DNA of 64,000 nucleotides from Pseudorhodoplanes sp. (GTDB lineage: Bacteria; Pseudomonadota; Alphaproteobacteria; Rhizobiales; Xanthobacteraceae): positions 62,001 through 126,000 of the forward strand of contig JALHOD010000009.1 of the NCBI GenBank assembly GCA_022843165.1. Reading direction: 5' to 3'. Position 1 is the first letter of the stretch. Each line of letters begins with the position of its first letter. The translations under genes and the position numbers were made by a program. The notes under the pieces are model-generated. The model was not told the origin of the DNA. It ran no database searches and was given only the letters and a program-made list of their open reading frames with translations. Shown here piece after piece: positions 41,235 to 50,685 of this stretch.

Positions 41235-43187
41235 GTGTCTGACAGGCTGTTGAATTACTGGATGGTCGCCATGCGCGCGGCGATCGTCTTTGTGGTCGTG
41301 ATCTGGATCGCCAATATTCCGGGCCGGCTGCAGATTCCGATCTTCACCGAGCAATTGCTGGCGGCCGTGCTGGGGCTGGCGCTCGCGCTCTGCTTCCTGA
41401 CCTTTCCCTTTGCGTCCAAGACCACCGGCGAGGAAGCAATTGTCGCCAAGGTGATCGAGGGCGAGCAGAACAAGATCGGCTGGAGCGACATCGTCCTCGC
41501 CGTGCTCAGCCTGGTGACATGCTTCTATGTCGCCGTCCGCTATCCCGACCTGATCATCGAACTGGCCACCCGCCCGGTCGGCGGCGTCGTCGTCGCCGGC
41601 ATCATCGTGCTGCTGGTCTTCGAAGCCAGCCGCCGCGTGACCGGCTGGGCGCTGATGCTGATCGTGCTGGCCTTGTGCGCGCACGCGATGCTGGGCTGGA
41701 TGCTTCCGGAACAATTCGCCAGCCGCCCGATCTCGATCAGCCGCCTGCTGGTCTATCTCGGCATCGATACCAATGCGCTGCTGGGCAACACCCTGCAGAT
41801 CGCCGTCGTCGTGGTCATTCCCTTCATCATCATGGGTCAGGTGCTGTCGCGCTGCGGCGGCTCGGACTTTTTCGCCGATCTTGCCGCGTCCCTGATGGGC
41901 CATTTCCGCGGCGGCGCGGCCAAGATCGCGGTCGTCGGCTCGGCCTTTTTCGGCATGATCTCCGGCAGCGCGGTGGCGAATGTCGCCAGCGTCGGCACCA
42001 TCACCATTCCGCTGATGAAACGCGCGGGCTTTCCCGGCCACACCGCCGCCGGCGTCGAAGCCGTCGGCTCCACCGGCGGGCAGATCGCGCCGCCCGTGAT
42101 GGGCGCCGCCGCCTTCCTGATGGCCGAGTATCTGCAGGTGCCCTATGGCGACGTGATGGTGGCGGCCATCATCCCGGCCTTTCTGTTTTACGCCGCGCTG
42201 TTCATACAGGTGGACCTTGAATCCGCCAAGCTTGGCATTGTCGGCCAGCCACGTGACACATTGCCGTCGGTCTGGACGGTTTTGCGCCACGGCTGGCATT
42301 TCGTGGTGCCCTTCGCGGTGCTGGTCGGCGGATTGCTGTGGGCCAACATGGAAGCCGAATATGCGGCCCTGTTCGCCACGCTGGTGCTGATCGCGCTCGC
42401 AATGACAGTGAAGCACAAGGGCCATCGCATGACGCCACGCGGAGCCCTCGCCGCCGTGGTGAGCGCCGGCGGCGCCGTGATCGACATCATCATCATCACT
42501 GCCATCGCCGGCATCCTGATCGGCGCCATGACCATTACCGGCGTGTCCTTTTCGCTGACCCAGCAATTGCTCAGCGCCAGCGGCGACAGCCTGGTGATCC
42601 TGCTGATCCTGACCGCCATCGTCTCCTTCGTTCTCGGCCTGCCGCTGCCGACGGTCGGCGTTTACGTCATCCTTGCGACGCTGGCTGCGCCCGCGCTGGT
42701 GCAGGCGGGATTGTCGCCGATGCAGGCGCACATGTTCGTCCTGTTCAGCGGCATTCTCGGCATGGTGACGCCGCCGGTCGCGCTCGCCGCCTTCGCCGCC
42801 GCCACCATCGCGCGCTCCGACCAGTGGCGCACCGGGTGGACCGCCATGCGGCTGAGCTGGTGCGCCTATTTCATCCCCTTCATGTTCGCCTATTCGGCGC
42901 CCCTGCTCATGCAGGGCAGTTGGACCGCGATCCTGGTGGCGCTGTTCGACGCCCTTCTGGGAATTTTCCTCGGCACCCTCGCGGTCGTCGGCTACTTGAC
43001 GGCGCCGATCTCGCTCATGTTCCGGTTTGCCTATGCCGTGCTGGCCGCTCTGGTGCTACTGCCGCCGTCCGCGTTTGGCGGATCGACCATGGTCAGCATC
43101 ATCGCGTCCATCGCCGGTCTGGCGGCGGTCGCCTACGAGATCGTGCGCGGACGCACCGCAGCGAAGCGTCCGGCCGTGTCGGCCTGA
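41235..43187 (+). CDS. Fused TRAP transporter permease (DctQ-DctM type, TAXI partner)
   Basis: 650 residues from GTG 41235, preceded by GAGGGG; a TTG at 41211 is an alternative. It has about 16-18 hydrophobic helices. The N-terminal third replaces DctQ (YWMVAMRAAIVFVVVIWIAN onward), and the rest is DctM-like: FFGMISGSAVANVASVGTIT, GHTAAGVEAVGSTGGQIAPP and ILGMVTPPVALAAFAAATIA. Such fused permeases pair with TAXI receptors, and two are encoded just upstream. It overlaps no other gene; the amidohydrolase gene follows by 38 bases. Confidence 0.92.
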   Translation: MSDRLLNYWMVAMRAAIVFVVVIWIANIPGRLQIPIFTEQLLAAVLGLALALCFLTFPFASKTTGEEAIVAKVIEGEQNKIGWSDIVLAVLSLVTCFYVAVRYPDLIIELATRPVGGVVVAGIIVLLVFEASRRVTGWALMLIVLALCAHAMLGWMLPEQFASRPISISRLLVYLGIDTNALLGNTLQIAVVVVIPFIIMGQVLSRCGGSDFFADLAASLMGHFRGGAAKIAVVGSAFFGMISGSAVANVASVGTITIPLMKRAGFPGHTAAGVEAVGSTGGQIAPPVMGAAAFLMAEYLQVPYGDVMVAAIIPAFLFYAALFIQVDLESAKLGIVGQPRDTLPSVWTVLRHGWHFVVPFAVLVGGLLWANMEAEYAALFATLVLIALAMTVKHKGHRMTPRGALAAVVSAGGAVIDIIIITAIAGILIGAMTITGVSFSLTQQLLSASGDSLVILLILTAIVSFVLGLPLPTVGVYVILATLAAPALVQAGLSPMQAHMFVLFSGILGMVTPPVALAAFAAATIARSDQWRTGWTAMRLSWCAYFIPFMFAYSAPLLMQGSWTAILVALFDALLGIFLGTLAVVGYLTAPISLMFRFAYAVLAALVLLPPSAFGGSTMVSIIASIAGLAAVAYEIVRGRTAAKRPAVSA

Positions 43188-43225
43188 CATCCACGCATAT
43201 CAGCAAGAATAACGGAGACAGTCTC

Positions 43226-44245
43226 ATGCGGATCGACGCCTTCAATCACTTCTTTCCGAAGAAATATTTCGAGAAGCTGCAGGCCAGCGGCCTGCCCGAT
43301 ATCGGCAAGCGCTCGACCAACATCCCCGCGCTCTATGACGTCGATCTGCGCCGCAAGATCATCGGCTCGTTCCCCGACTACAAGCAGGTCATCTCGCTCG
43401 CCGCGCCCTCGCTCGAACTGCTCGCGAACGGCGATCCCGCGCTGGCGCTGGAATACGCCAAGATCGGCAACGACGGCATGGCCGAGCTTTGCCAGAAATA
43501 TCCCGACGAATTCTGCGGCTTCATCGCGCAGACGCCGCTGATCACGAAGGACGCCGGCGTCGGCGAATCCGAGCGCGCGATCAAGCAGCTCGGCGCCTGC
43601 GGCGTGCAGATCTTCACCAATGTCAACGGCAAGCCGCTGGACCTGCCGGAGTTCCGCCCGTTCTTCGCGGGCATGGAAAAGCTTGGCAAGCCGATCTGGA
43701 CGCATCCGGCGCGCGCCGCCAACCATCCGGATTATCTCAGCGAGAAGAAGTCGCTGTACGAAATCTGGTGGACCTTCGGCTGGGCCTATGAAACCGCGGC
43801 GATGATGGCGCGGCTGGTGTTCTCCAAGATCGTCGACGACCATCCCGACCTGAAGATCATCGTGCATCACTTCGGCAGCATCGTGCCGACGCTGGAAGGC
43901 CGCGTCGGGCCGGGCTGGGACCAGCTGGGCTCGCGTACCTCGGACGAGGATTACGGTGCCTTGCTGAAGAGCCTGAAGAAGCGTCCGCTCGATTACTTCA
44001 AGCACAATTTCTATCCGGACACCGCGACCTTCACCTCGGAAGGCGCGATGAAGATCGGCTTCGGCTTCTTCGACCTCGACAAGGTGATCTTCGCGTCCGA
44101 TTGCCCGTTCGACCCGGAAAAGGGCACGATGTATATCCGCGAGACCCTCCGCATTCTCGACACTTACGGCATGCCGAAGGCCGATCTCGACAAGGTCTAT
44201 TACAAGAACCTGGAGCGGATCACCGGCCACACCTTCGTCAAATAG
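43226..44245 (+). CDS. ACMSD-like amidohydrolase, first HxH histidine replaced
   Basis: 339 residues from ATG 43226 with GGAG eight bases upstream. It belongs to the amidohydrolase-2 family (ACMSD, gamma-resorcylate decarboxylase). Visible metal/catalytic positions: His8 in MRIDAFNHFFPKKY, His160 in IWTHPARAANHPDYL, His214/His215 in LKIIVHHFGSIVPTLEG, and Asp292 in VIFASDCPFDPEKG. The canonical HxH at the first strand reads F6-N7-H8 here, so one zinc ligand is lost. Gamma-resorcylate decarboxylases have Glu there. No signal peptide. It is last in the TAXI-TRAP block and is probably a decarboxylase or hydrolase acting on the imported compound. Confidence 0.82.
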   Translation: MRIDAFNHFFPKKYFEKLQASGLPDIGKRSTNIPALYDVDLRRKIIGSFPDYKQVISLAAPSLELLANGDPALALEYAKIGNDGMAELCQKYPDEFCGFIAQTPLITKDAGVGESERAIKQLGACGVQIFTNVNGKPLDLPEFRPFFAGMEKLGKPIWTHPARAANHPDYLSEKKSLYEIWWTFGWAYETAAMMARLVFSKIVDDHPDLKIIVHHFGSIVPTLEGRVGPGWDQLGSRTSDEDYGALLKSLKKRPLDYFKHNFYPDTATFTSEGAMKIGFGFFDLDKVIFASDCPFDPEKGTMYIRETLRILDTYGMPKADLDKVYYKNLERITGHTFVK

Positions 44246-44273
44246 GCCGCCGCACAACGCCGGAAATCCTTGA

Positions 44274-44310
44274 CGGGCCTGTGGGTTATCCCGCGGGCCC
44301 GGATTCTTTT
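44274..44310 (+). terminator. Rho-independent terminator after the TAXI/TRAP block
   Basis: CGGGCCTGTGGG-TTAT-CCCGCGGGCCCG forms a 12-base imperfect stem (44274-44301), followed by GATTCTTTT. It ends the block before mutS. Confidence 0.6.
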
Positions 44311-44348
44311 CATGAAACGCCGGATGGCTTTTGCTAGCGTGCGGGCCG

Positions 44349-47123
44349 ATGGCCATTGCAAGCGCGAAAGCCGCCGCCGGATTTAAGGACAACGACGACG
44401 CCTCCGGGGCGGCGGGCGAGCCCGGGCGCACCGCGACGCCCGGCGAGGCCGGGCGCGTCACGCCGATGATGGAGCAATATATCGAGATCAAGGCGGCCAA
44501 TCCGGATTCGCTGCTGTTCTACCGGATGGGCGATTTCTACGAATTGTTCTTCGAGGACGCGGAGATCGCCTCGCGCGCGCTCGGCATCGTGCTCACCAAG
44601 CGCGGCAAGCATCTCGGCAACGACATCCCGATGTGCGGCGTGCCGGTGGAGAAGTCCGACGAATATCTGCATCGCCTGATCGCGCTCGGCCATCGCGTGG
44701 CGGTCTGCGAACAGATCGAGGATCCCGCCGAGGCGAGGAAGCGCGGCGGCAAGAGCGTCGTGAAACGCGACGTGGTGCGGCTGGTGACGCCCGGCACGCT
44801 GACCGAAGACACCCTGCTCGACGCCCGCCGGAACAATTATCTTCTGGCGCTGGCGCGCGCCCGCGCCTCCGCCGGCGGCGAGCAGGGCCGGATCGCACTG
44901 TCCTGGATCGACATCTCGACCGGCGAATTCCGTATCTCCGAATGCGAACCGAATGCGCTCTCCGCCGAGATCGCGCGGCTGGAGCCGGGCGAGATCATCG
45001 TTTCCGACGCGCTTTATTCCGATCCCGATTTCGTGCCCCTCTTCCGCTCGCTGCCGCATGTCATGCCGCTGACCCGCGACGTGTTCGACGGCGCGACCGC
45101 CGAGCGGCGGCTGGCGGATTTCTTCAGCGTGGCGACCACCGACAGTTTCGGCGCGCTGACGCGGCTGGAGCTCACCGCCGCGGCCGCCTGCGTCACCTAT
45201 GTGGAGCGCACCCAGCTCGGCAGGCGCCCGCCGCTCTCGCCGCCCGTGCGCGAAAGCGCCGGCGCGACGCTCGCCATCGATTCCGCCACCCGCGCCAATC
45301 TCGAACTGATGAAGACGCTGGCCGGCGAGCGGCGCGGCTCGCTGCTCGATATCATCGACCGCACGGTGACGGCGGCGGGATCGCGGCTTCTTGCCCAGCG
45401 TCTCGCTTCTCCGCTGACCGATCCGGCGCTGATCGCGCGGCGGCTGGACGCGATCGAAACCTTCGTCGCCGACAATGCCGCACGCAATGACAGCCGCGAG
45501 CGCCTGAAAGCCGCGCCCGATCTCGCCCGCGCCCTCTCCCGCCTCGCCCTGCTGCGCGGCGGACCGCGCGATCTCGCCGCCATCCGCGACGGATTGCGGG
45601 CCGCGGCCGGCCTCGCCGCCCGCCTGGCAACGCTGCCGGACATTCCTGGCGAAGTCGCCGACGCCATCTCTGCGTTGCGCAAGCTCGATCCGGCGCTGGC
45701 GGCCATGCTGACAGCCGCTCTGGCCGACGAATTGCCGGCTTTCAGGCGCGACGGCGGCTTCATCCGTCCGGGCTATGACACAGCCCTCGACGAGATCCGC
45801 GCCCTGCGCGACCAGTCGCGCCGCGTGATCGCCCAATTGCAGGCCGGCTATTGCGACGAGACCGGCATCCGCACCCTGAAAATCCGCCACAACAACGTGC
45901 TCGGCTATTTCGTCGAGGTGAGTGCGCAGCATGGCGAGAAGCTGCTGGCGCCGCCGTTCAACGCGCGCTTCATCCACCGCCAGACGCTGGCGGGGCAGAC
46001 CCGCTTCACCACCACCGAACTGGGCGAACTGGAAGCCAAGATCGTCAGCGCCGCCGACCGCGCGCTCGGGCTCGAGCTCGACCTGTTCGAGCGGCTGGCG
46101 GCCGGCGTGCTCGCCGCAACCGCCGACATCAAGGGCGCGGCCGAGGCGCTCGCCATTCTGGACGTGGAATCGGCGCTGGCGGCGCTCGCGGCCGAACAGG
46201 ATTATACGCGGCCGGAGATCGACACCTCGTTGCGCTTCTCTATCGAAGGCGGACGCCACCCGGTCGTGGAACAGGCGCTGGCGCGGACCAGCCCGTTCAT
46301 CGCCAACGATTGCGACCTTTCTCCACCCGAGAAGCAGAAGGCGGGCCGCATCTGGCTGCTGACCGGCCCCAACATGGCCGGCAAGTCCACCTTCCTGCGG
46401 CAGAATGCGCTGATCGCGGTGCTGGCGCAGGCGGGCTCGTTCGTGCCGGCCAGGCGCGCGCAGATCGGCGTGGTGGACCGTCTGTTCTCGCGCGTCGGCG
46501 CCGCCGACGATCTGGCGCGCGGCCGCTCCACCTTCATGGTGGAGATGGTGGAAACCGCCGCCATTCTCAATCAGGCCGGCGAGCGCGCGCTCGTCATCCT
46601 CGACGAGATCGGCCGCGGCACCGCGACCTTCGACGGCCTGTCGATCGCGTGGGCGTCGATCGAGCATCTGCACGAGGCCAATCGCTGCCGCGCGTTGTTC
46701 GCGACGCATTATCATGAGCTGACCGCGCTCGCCGCCAAGCTGCCGCGCCTGCACAACGCCACCATGCGGGTGAAGGAATGGCAGGGCGACGTCGTGTTCC
46801 TGCACGAGGTGGTGCCCGGCGCCGCCGACCGCTCCTACGGCATCCAGGTGGCGAAGCTGGCGGGATTGCCGCCAAGCGTGATCGAGCGCGCCAAGCTGGT
46901 GCTGGCCGAACTCGAAACCGAGGAACGCACCAAGCCGGTCAAGGGCTTTCAGGACCTGCCGCTGTTCCAGGCTGCCCGGCCTGCCGCGCCGGCGTCGCAG
47001 GACGGGCCGCTCGAGAAACTCGTCGCGGCGCTGGACGCCGTGCATCCCGACGAGATGTCCCCGCGCGAGGCGCTGGAGACGCTTTACAAGCTGAAAGGCT
47101 TGGCGAAAGCCGGCAAGTCGTGA
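44349..47123 (+). CDS. mutS: DNA mismatch repair protein MutS
   Basis: 924 residues starting at ATG 44349. The mismatch-binding domain I has the Phe-x-Glu signature in [40 protein letters not shown] follows. The ABC-type ATPase has Walker [21 protein letters not shown] near residue 673, [20 protein letters not shown] (Walker B and D-loop), and the switch His in [14 protein letters not shown]. An N-terminal extension of about 35 residues is typical of Bradyrhizobium-like proteins. The GTG start of the next gene overlaps its stop. Confidence 0.97.
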   Translation: MAIASAKAAAGFKDNDDASGAAGEPGRTATPGEAGRVTPMMEQYIEIKAANPDSLLFYRMGDFYELFFEDAEIASRALGIVLTKRGKHLGNDIPMCGVPVEKSDEYLHRLIALGHRVAVCEQIEDPAEARKRGGKSVVKRDVVRLVTPGTLTEDTLLDARRNNYLLALARARASAGGEQGRIALSWIDISTGEFRISECEPNALSAEIARLEPGEIIVSDALYSDPDFVPLFRSLPHVMPLTRDVFDGATAERRLADFFSVATTDSFGALTRLELTAAAACVTYVERTQLGRRPPLSPPVRESAGATLAIDSATRANLELMKTLAGERRGSLLDIIDRTVTAAGSRLLAQRLASPLTDPALIARRLDAIETFVADNAARNDSRERLKAAPDLARALSRLALLRGGPRDLAAIRDGLRAAAGLAARLATLPDIPGEVADAISALRKLDPALAAMLTAALADELPAFRRDGGFIRPGYDTALDEIRALRDQSRRVIAQLQAGYCDETGIRTLKIRHNNVLGYFVEVSAQHGEKLLAPPFNARFIHRQTLAGQTRFTTTELGELEAKIVSAADRALGLELDLFERLAAGVLAATADIKGAAEALAILDVESALAALAAEQDYTRPEIDTSLRFSIEGGRHPVVEQALARTSPFIANDCDLSPPEKQKAGRIWLLTGPNMAGKSTFLRQNALIAVLAQAGSFVPARRAQIGVVDRLFSRVGAADDLARGRSTFMVEMVETAAILNQAGERALVILDEIGRGTATFDGLSIAWASIEHLHEANRCRALFATHYHELTALAAKLPRLHNATMRVKEWQGDVVFLHEVVPGAADRSYGIQVAKLAGLPPSVIERAKLVLAELETEERTKPVKGFQDLPLFQAARPAAPASQDGPLEKLVAALDAVHPDEMSPREALETLYKLKGLAKAGKS

Positions 47124-47392
47124 GCAGGACGGCACGCGCGCTGACGCTGACGGCCCTGATCGTCGCTCTGCCTCAGATTCTGGGCATCATCAATTCCATC
47201 TTCGTTTTCGGCTTCACGGCCTTCCTGACGACGCTGCTGATCCTGCCGTTTCTGCCGCTGGTCCTGCTGCTGCGGTCCGGGCCGCAGCCGCCGCAATACT
47301 GGACGGCGATTGTAGGCGCGAGCGCGCTGGCGTCGCTCGCGGTGACCGGCTGGGCCTATTGGGAATTCTACCGCGCCTTTATAATCGACTAG
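47120..47392 (+). CDS. Small integral membrane protein coupled to mutS
   Basis: 90 residues from GTG 47120, overlapping the mutS stop as GTGA, which implies translational coupling. Three hydrophobic segments: [39 protein letters not shown], and [20 protein letters not shown]. Codon use has the strong third-position GC of real genes here. It belongs to no family I recognise. It converges with the next gene, seven bases away. Confidence 0.6.
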   Translation: MSRTARALTLTALIVALPQILGIINSIFVFGFTAFLTTLLILPFLPLVLLLRSGPQPPQYWTAIVGASALASLAVTGWAYWEFYRAFIID

Positions 47393-47399
47393 GCTGGCG

Positions 47400-48194
47400 C
47401 TACAGCGGCACGCCCCGCTTGCGCAGCAGCAGCACCGCCGCATTCCACGCCATCGAAAAGGCCAGCGCCAGAACAAGCGCCAGCGGCGCGCCGACCGGCA
47501 CCGCGGTGAGATACAGCACCGCCATGCACAGGCTGAATCCGAGCAAGCCGACAAGACTGTGCGCCATCACCGCCGCCGTCGCGGGGCCGCCGACTCTCCG
47601 ATGCAGGATGAACATGGTCGAGGTGAAGGTGGCCGGGAATGAGGCGAGGATGCCGGTCTTTTCGGGGCCGATGGTGAAGCTGAGCGTCACCACCGCCGCG
47701 ATCAGGACGCTGACGATGATCGCGCGCAGCATGAGCTCGGGCCAGCGCAGCGGCAGGCGCGGCATCGGCGCCTCGCGGAAGCGGCGCACGACGAAGAAAA
47801 AGAGTGTCACGGCCACGACATTCAGAAAAAGCGCCGGCGTCAGCGCCCATGATATCTGGTTGAGCGCGAAGGTGGCGGCGAACCACATCGCGAGTCCGGC
47901 CGCGACGCTGAGCGCCGCGCCAAACCGCTGCGCCAGAAAGATGAACACCACCGTGAAGAGCACGGTCGGCACATTGTTGAGCACGCTGGTCAGCGCGGCG
48001 CGCGCGACGAAATCGGGCTCGTGATCGAGGGCGATGAAGACATAGGCCGGGCCGGTCGAGATCGGCAGGGTGACGATCAGCGAGCCGATGAAGGCGCCGG
48101 CGCGTTCGGCCACCACCGTCGCGGCGATGACGAAGCCCGCCGCAATCGCCATCTTGATGACAAGACCAAACCAGAACAACGCGTCGGGCGACAT
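47400..48194 (-). CDS. Conserved multi-pass membrane protein of unknown function
   Basis: 264 residues starting at ATG 48194. Eight or so hydrophobic helices span the whole protein: FWFGLVIKMAIAAGFVIAAT, GAFIGSLIVTLPISTGPAYV, LSVAAGLAMWFAATFALNQI and LVGLLGFSLCMAVLYLTAVP among them. A central basic loop (VVRRFREAPMPRLPLRWPEL) divides it into two halves. It could be a transporter, but no family motif identifies one. It starts seven bases after the osmC stop on the same strand, so the two are likely co-transcribed. Confidence 0.75.
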   Translation of the reverse strand: MSPDALFWFGLVIKMAIAAGFVIAATVVAERAGAFIGSLIVTLPISTGPAYVFIALDHEPDFVARAALTSVLNNVPTVLFTVVFIFLAQRFGAALSVAAGLAMWFAATFALNQISWALTPALFLNVVAVTLFFFVVRRFREAPMPRLPLRWPELMLRAIIVSVLIAAVVTLSFTIGPEKTGILASFPATFTSTMFILHRRVGGPATAAVMAHSLVGLLGFSLCMAVLYLTAVPVGAPLALVLALAFSMAWNAAVLLLRKRGVPL

Positions 48195-48201
48195 CCGCGC
48201 G

Positions 48202-48711
48202 TCAGGCGCGCTGCAGCGACACCGCGACCGGCGGACCCGCCTTGATGGTCTGGTAGACCACGCAATAGCGTTCGGTGAGTTTCAGCAACTGGTCGAGCTT
48301 GTCCTGCGGCGCGTCGGTCTCGACGTCGAAGCGCAGGCGGATTTCGCGGAAGCCGACCGGCGCATCCTTGGCGACGCCGAGCGTGCCGCGGAAATCGAGA
48401 TCGCCTTCGGCCGAGACATGACCGGACTTGAGCGGAATTTCGAGTGCGGTGGAGACCGCCTTCAGCGTCACGCCGGCGCAGGCGACAAGCGCCTCCAGCA
48501 GCATGTCGCCCGAGCACAGTTCCATGCCGGAGCCGCCGGTCGCCGGATGCAGCCCCGCCACCGCGAGCGCGCGGCCGGTCTCGACCTTGCAGGCGATGCT
48601 TTGGTCGTCGAGCGTACCCTTGGCCTTCAATGTAATGAGCGCCGCATCGGCGTCGGTCTTGTACTTGTCCTTGATCGGGGCCTGCATTGCCCGCAATTCG
48701 GCGGCGTCCAT
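48202..48711 (-). CDS. OsmC-family protein
   Basis: 169 residues starting at ATG 48711. It has OsmC/YhfA features: the substrate-recognition Glu/Cys region GGSGMELCSGDMLLEALVAC with two cysteines (Cys66 and Cys78), as in peroxide-reducing OsmC/Ohr proteins, and FRGTLGVAKDAPVGFREIRL. These proteins reduce organic hydroperoxides with thiols in the cytoplasm. A CCGGACAGTCCGG palindrome lies upstream. The downstream membrane protein gene follows closely. Confidence 0.88.
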   Translation of the reverse strand: MDAAELRAMQAPIKDKYKTDADAALITLKAKGTLDDQSIACKVETGRALAVAGLHPATGGSGMELCSGDMLLEALVACAGVTLKAVSTALEIPLKSGHVSAEGDLDFRGTLGVAKDAPVGFREIRLRFDVETDAPQDKLDQLLKLTERYCVVYQTIKAGPPVAVSLQRA

Positions 48712-48773
48712 GGGATGAGCTCCTGCGATTTTGTGCCGCAGACATAAGGGGTTCGGACAGTTTTGGCTATATG

Positions 48774-48786
48774 CCGGACAGTCCGG
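48774..48786. promoter_or_regulatory. CCGGAC-A-GTCCGG palindrome upstream of osmC
   Basis: A perfect six-base-arm palindrome 63 bases before the osmC start, with a further CGGACAG copy at 48754-48760 (TTCGGACAGTTT) and CCGGACG nearby. The spacing of three similar hexamers suggests a regulator site for osmC. Confidence 0.35.
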
Positions 48787-48840
48787 TCAACCCTGCATCC
48801 GGACGTATTTTTCAGACAGCGCAGGGAATAAAGGCAACTC

Positions 48841-49632
48841 CTACCACCACATCGCAGCGCCCTGCTCGGCCTTGTCCTGGCGGTCGTCCACGCTGACCGC
48901 GCGGTCAAGCGAGCGGTCGAGCGCCGCCAGCACACGGCGCTTCACGAAATCGAAGGCCGCCGATTGGCGGTCGCGCGGACGCGGCAGATCGGCGTCGATG
49001 TCCTCATAGAGCCGGCCCGGACGCGGGCGCATGACCAGGATGCGGTCGGCCATCACCACCGCCTCATCCACGTCGTGCGTGACGAAGATCAGCGTCGGCT
49101 TCAGATCGGCCCACAGCGCCAGAACGTGATCCTGCAGATCGGTGCGGGTGAAGGCGTCGAGCGCCGAGAATGGCTCGTCGAGCAGCAGCACTTGCGGCTG
49201 CGGCACCAGCGCGCGCGCGATGGCCACGCGCTGCGCCTGCCCGCCCGACAATTCGCGCGGCCAGACCCCGGCCTTGTCGGTCAACCCGACCTTGTCCAGC
49301 ACGCGCGTCACGCGCCGCTCGCGTTCGGCTTTTGGCAGATGCGCGATGCCGAAGCCGACATTCTCCGCCACCGTCAACCACGGCAGCAGCCGCGGCTCCT
49401 GGAAGATGATGCCGATCTTTTCATGCGGCTCGGCGATCTTTTCGCCATCGAGCGTGATCGTGCCCTGCGACGGCCGGTCGAGGCCCGACACCGCGCGCAG
49501 CAAGGTGGACTTGCCGCAGCCGGAGCCGCCGACAATGGCGAGGATCTCGCCGCGATCGACATTCAGCGTCACGCCTTCGAGCGCGCGCACGCCGTTGGCA
49601 TAGGTTTTCCCGACATGATCGAGGAGCAGCAT
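48841..49632 (-). CDS. ABC transporter ATPase, nitrate/sulfonate/taurine type
   Basis: 263 residues starting at ATG 49632. ABC motifs: Walker A VGGSGCGKSTLLRAVSGL, Q-loop IIFQEPRLLPWLTVAENVGF, signature LSGGQAQRVAIARALVPQPQ, Walker B VLLLDEPFSALDAFTRTDLQ and H-loop FVTHDVDEAVVMADRIL. The FQEPRLLPW Q-loop is characteristic of SsuB/TauB/NrtD ATPases. It is the last gene of the leftward unit SBP, permease, ATPase, and its start is one base from the permease stop. Confidence 0.93.
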   Translation of the reverse strand: MLLLDHVGKTYANGVRALEGVTLNVDRGEILAIVGGSGCGKSTLLRAVSGLDRPSQGTITLDGEKIAEPHEKIGIIFQEPRLLPWLTVAENVGFGIAHLPKAERERRVTRVLDKVGLTDKAGVWPRELSGGQAQRVAIARALVPQPQVLLLDEPFSALDAFTRTDLQDHVLALWADLKPTLIFVTHDVDEAVVMADRILVMRPRPGRLYEDIDADLPRPRDRQSAAFDFVKRRVLAALDRSLDRAVSVDDRQDKAEQGAAMWW

Positions 49633-49633
49633 G

Positions 49634-50476
49634 TCAGCGCTCCTCGCCGCGCGCGGAGAAGCGATCTTCCCAGCGCAGGAACGGCGCGGAGGCCGAGGCG
49701 ATCAGCCAGTCCGTGGTCTTGCCGATGACGGCGAAGGCGACGATGGCGGCGACGATCTGCGCGGGCTTACCGAGCTGCTGGCCGTCGATCAGCAGGAAGC
49801 CGAGACCTTCCGAAGCGCCGAGCAGTTCGGCGGCGACCACGAACATCCAGCCGAGACCGAGCCCCGAGCGCAGCGAGACGATATAGGTTGGCAACACCGC
49901 CGGCAGCAGGATGCGGCGCACCAGAGCCGGCCCGGACAGGCGAAACGCGCGTCCGACTTCCACGATCTTGCGGTCCACCGACATGATCGCGCCCATGACG
50001 CCGAGATAGACCGGGAAGAACACGCCGACCGCGATCAGGGTGATCTTCGACTGTTCGAAAATGCCGAACCACAGGATGAACAGCGGCACCCAGGCGATCG
50101 ACGGAATGGCGCGCAGCGCCTGCAGCGTCGGGTCCATCAGCCGGCGCGAGAGATTCGAATAGCCGGCGACGGCGCCGAACAGCGTCCCCGCGACGACGCC
50201 GACCGCAAATCCGGCCGCCACGCGGCTGACGGTCGCCAGCGTGTGTGTCCAGAGTTCCCCGCTTTTGGCGAGATCCCAGAGCGTGTCGAAGATCACCGAG
50301 GGCGGCGGAACCAGCCGGCCGTTCGACCAGCCGGCCCGCACCAGAAGTTCCCAGATCACGGCGATGCCGACCGGCAGAACGAGTCCGAGCCAGGCGCGCG
50401 ACGGCCGCCGCCGGATGGCGGGCGCGGCTTCGGCCGTGGCAGGCGCGGCGGTCAGTGTCATGTGCACAAGAGACAT
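49634..50476 (-). CDS. ABC transporter permease, nitrate/sulfonate/taurine type
   Basis: 280 residues from ATG 50476 (ATG 50461 also possible). Six helices and the EAA loop region (IVEVGRAFRLSGPALVRRIL), with LRAIPSIAWVPLFILWFGIF typical of SsuC/TauC. The protein ends by overlapping the ATPase start region by one base. A large palindromic repeat separates it from the upstream binding-protein gene, so the operon may be split or attenuated there. Confidence 0.92.
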   Translation of the reverse strand: MSLVHMTLTAAPATAEAAPAIRRRPSRAWLGLVLPVGIAVIWELLVRAGWSNGRLVPPPSVIFDTLWDLAKSGELWTHTLATVSRVAAGFAVGVVAGTLFGAVAGYSNLSRRLMDPTLQALRAIPSIAWVPLFILWFGIFEQSKITLIAVGVFFPVYLGVMGAIMSVDRKIVEVGRAFRLSGPALVRRILLPAVLPTYIVSLRSGLGLGWMFVVAAELLGASEGLGFLLIDGQQLGKPAQIVAAIVAFAVIGKTTDWLIASASAPFLRWEDRFSARGEER

Positions 50477-50516
50477 AAGACAGCCCGGAAATGCAATTGT
50501 TTGCTCTTTCTCTTTC

Positions 50517-50669
50517 CCTCTCCCCACCTTGGCGGAGAGAGGGTGGCGAGGACCGAAGGTCCGAGCCGGGTGAGGGGCATTTCAGGAATGAAAGAAATGG
50601 AAAAGCCCCTCACCCGGCTTCCTCGCTCCCGCTCGGAAGCCGACCTTTCCCTGTAGAAACGGGGAGAGG
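50517..50669. repeat. Large composite palindrome between ABC permease and binding-protein genes
   Basis: Outer arms CCTCTCCCC (50517-50525) and GGGGAGAGG (50661-50669), inner arms GCCGGGTGAGGGGC (50565-50578) and GCCCCTCACCCGGC (50605-50618) are exact inverses. The outer arms match the CCTCTCCCC family at 3285 and 4387. It covers most of the 209-base gap and leaves only 17 bases to the binding-protein stop. Confidence 0.85.
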
Positions 50670-50685
50670 TGAAGAAAGATATTTA

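Noticed and set aside
44334-47135. Open frame of 933 codons opposite mutS
   Set aside because: Antisense artefact of a GC-rich gene. mutS has all its motifs and is certain.
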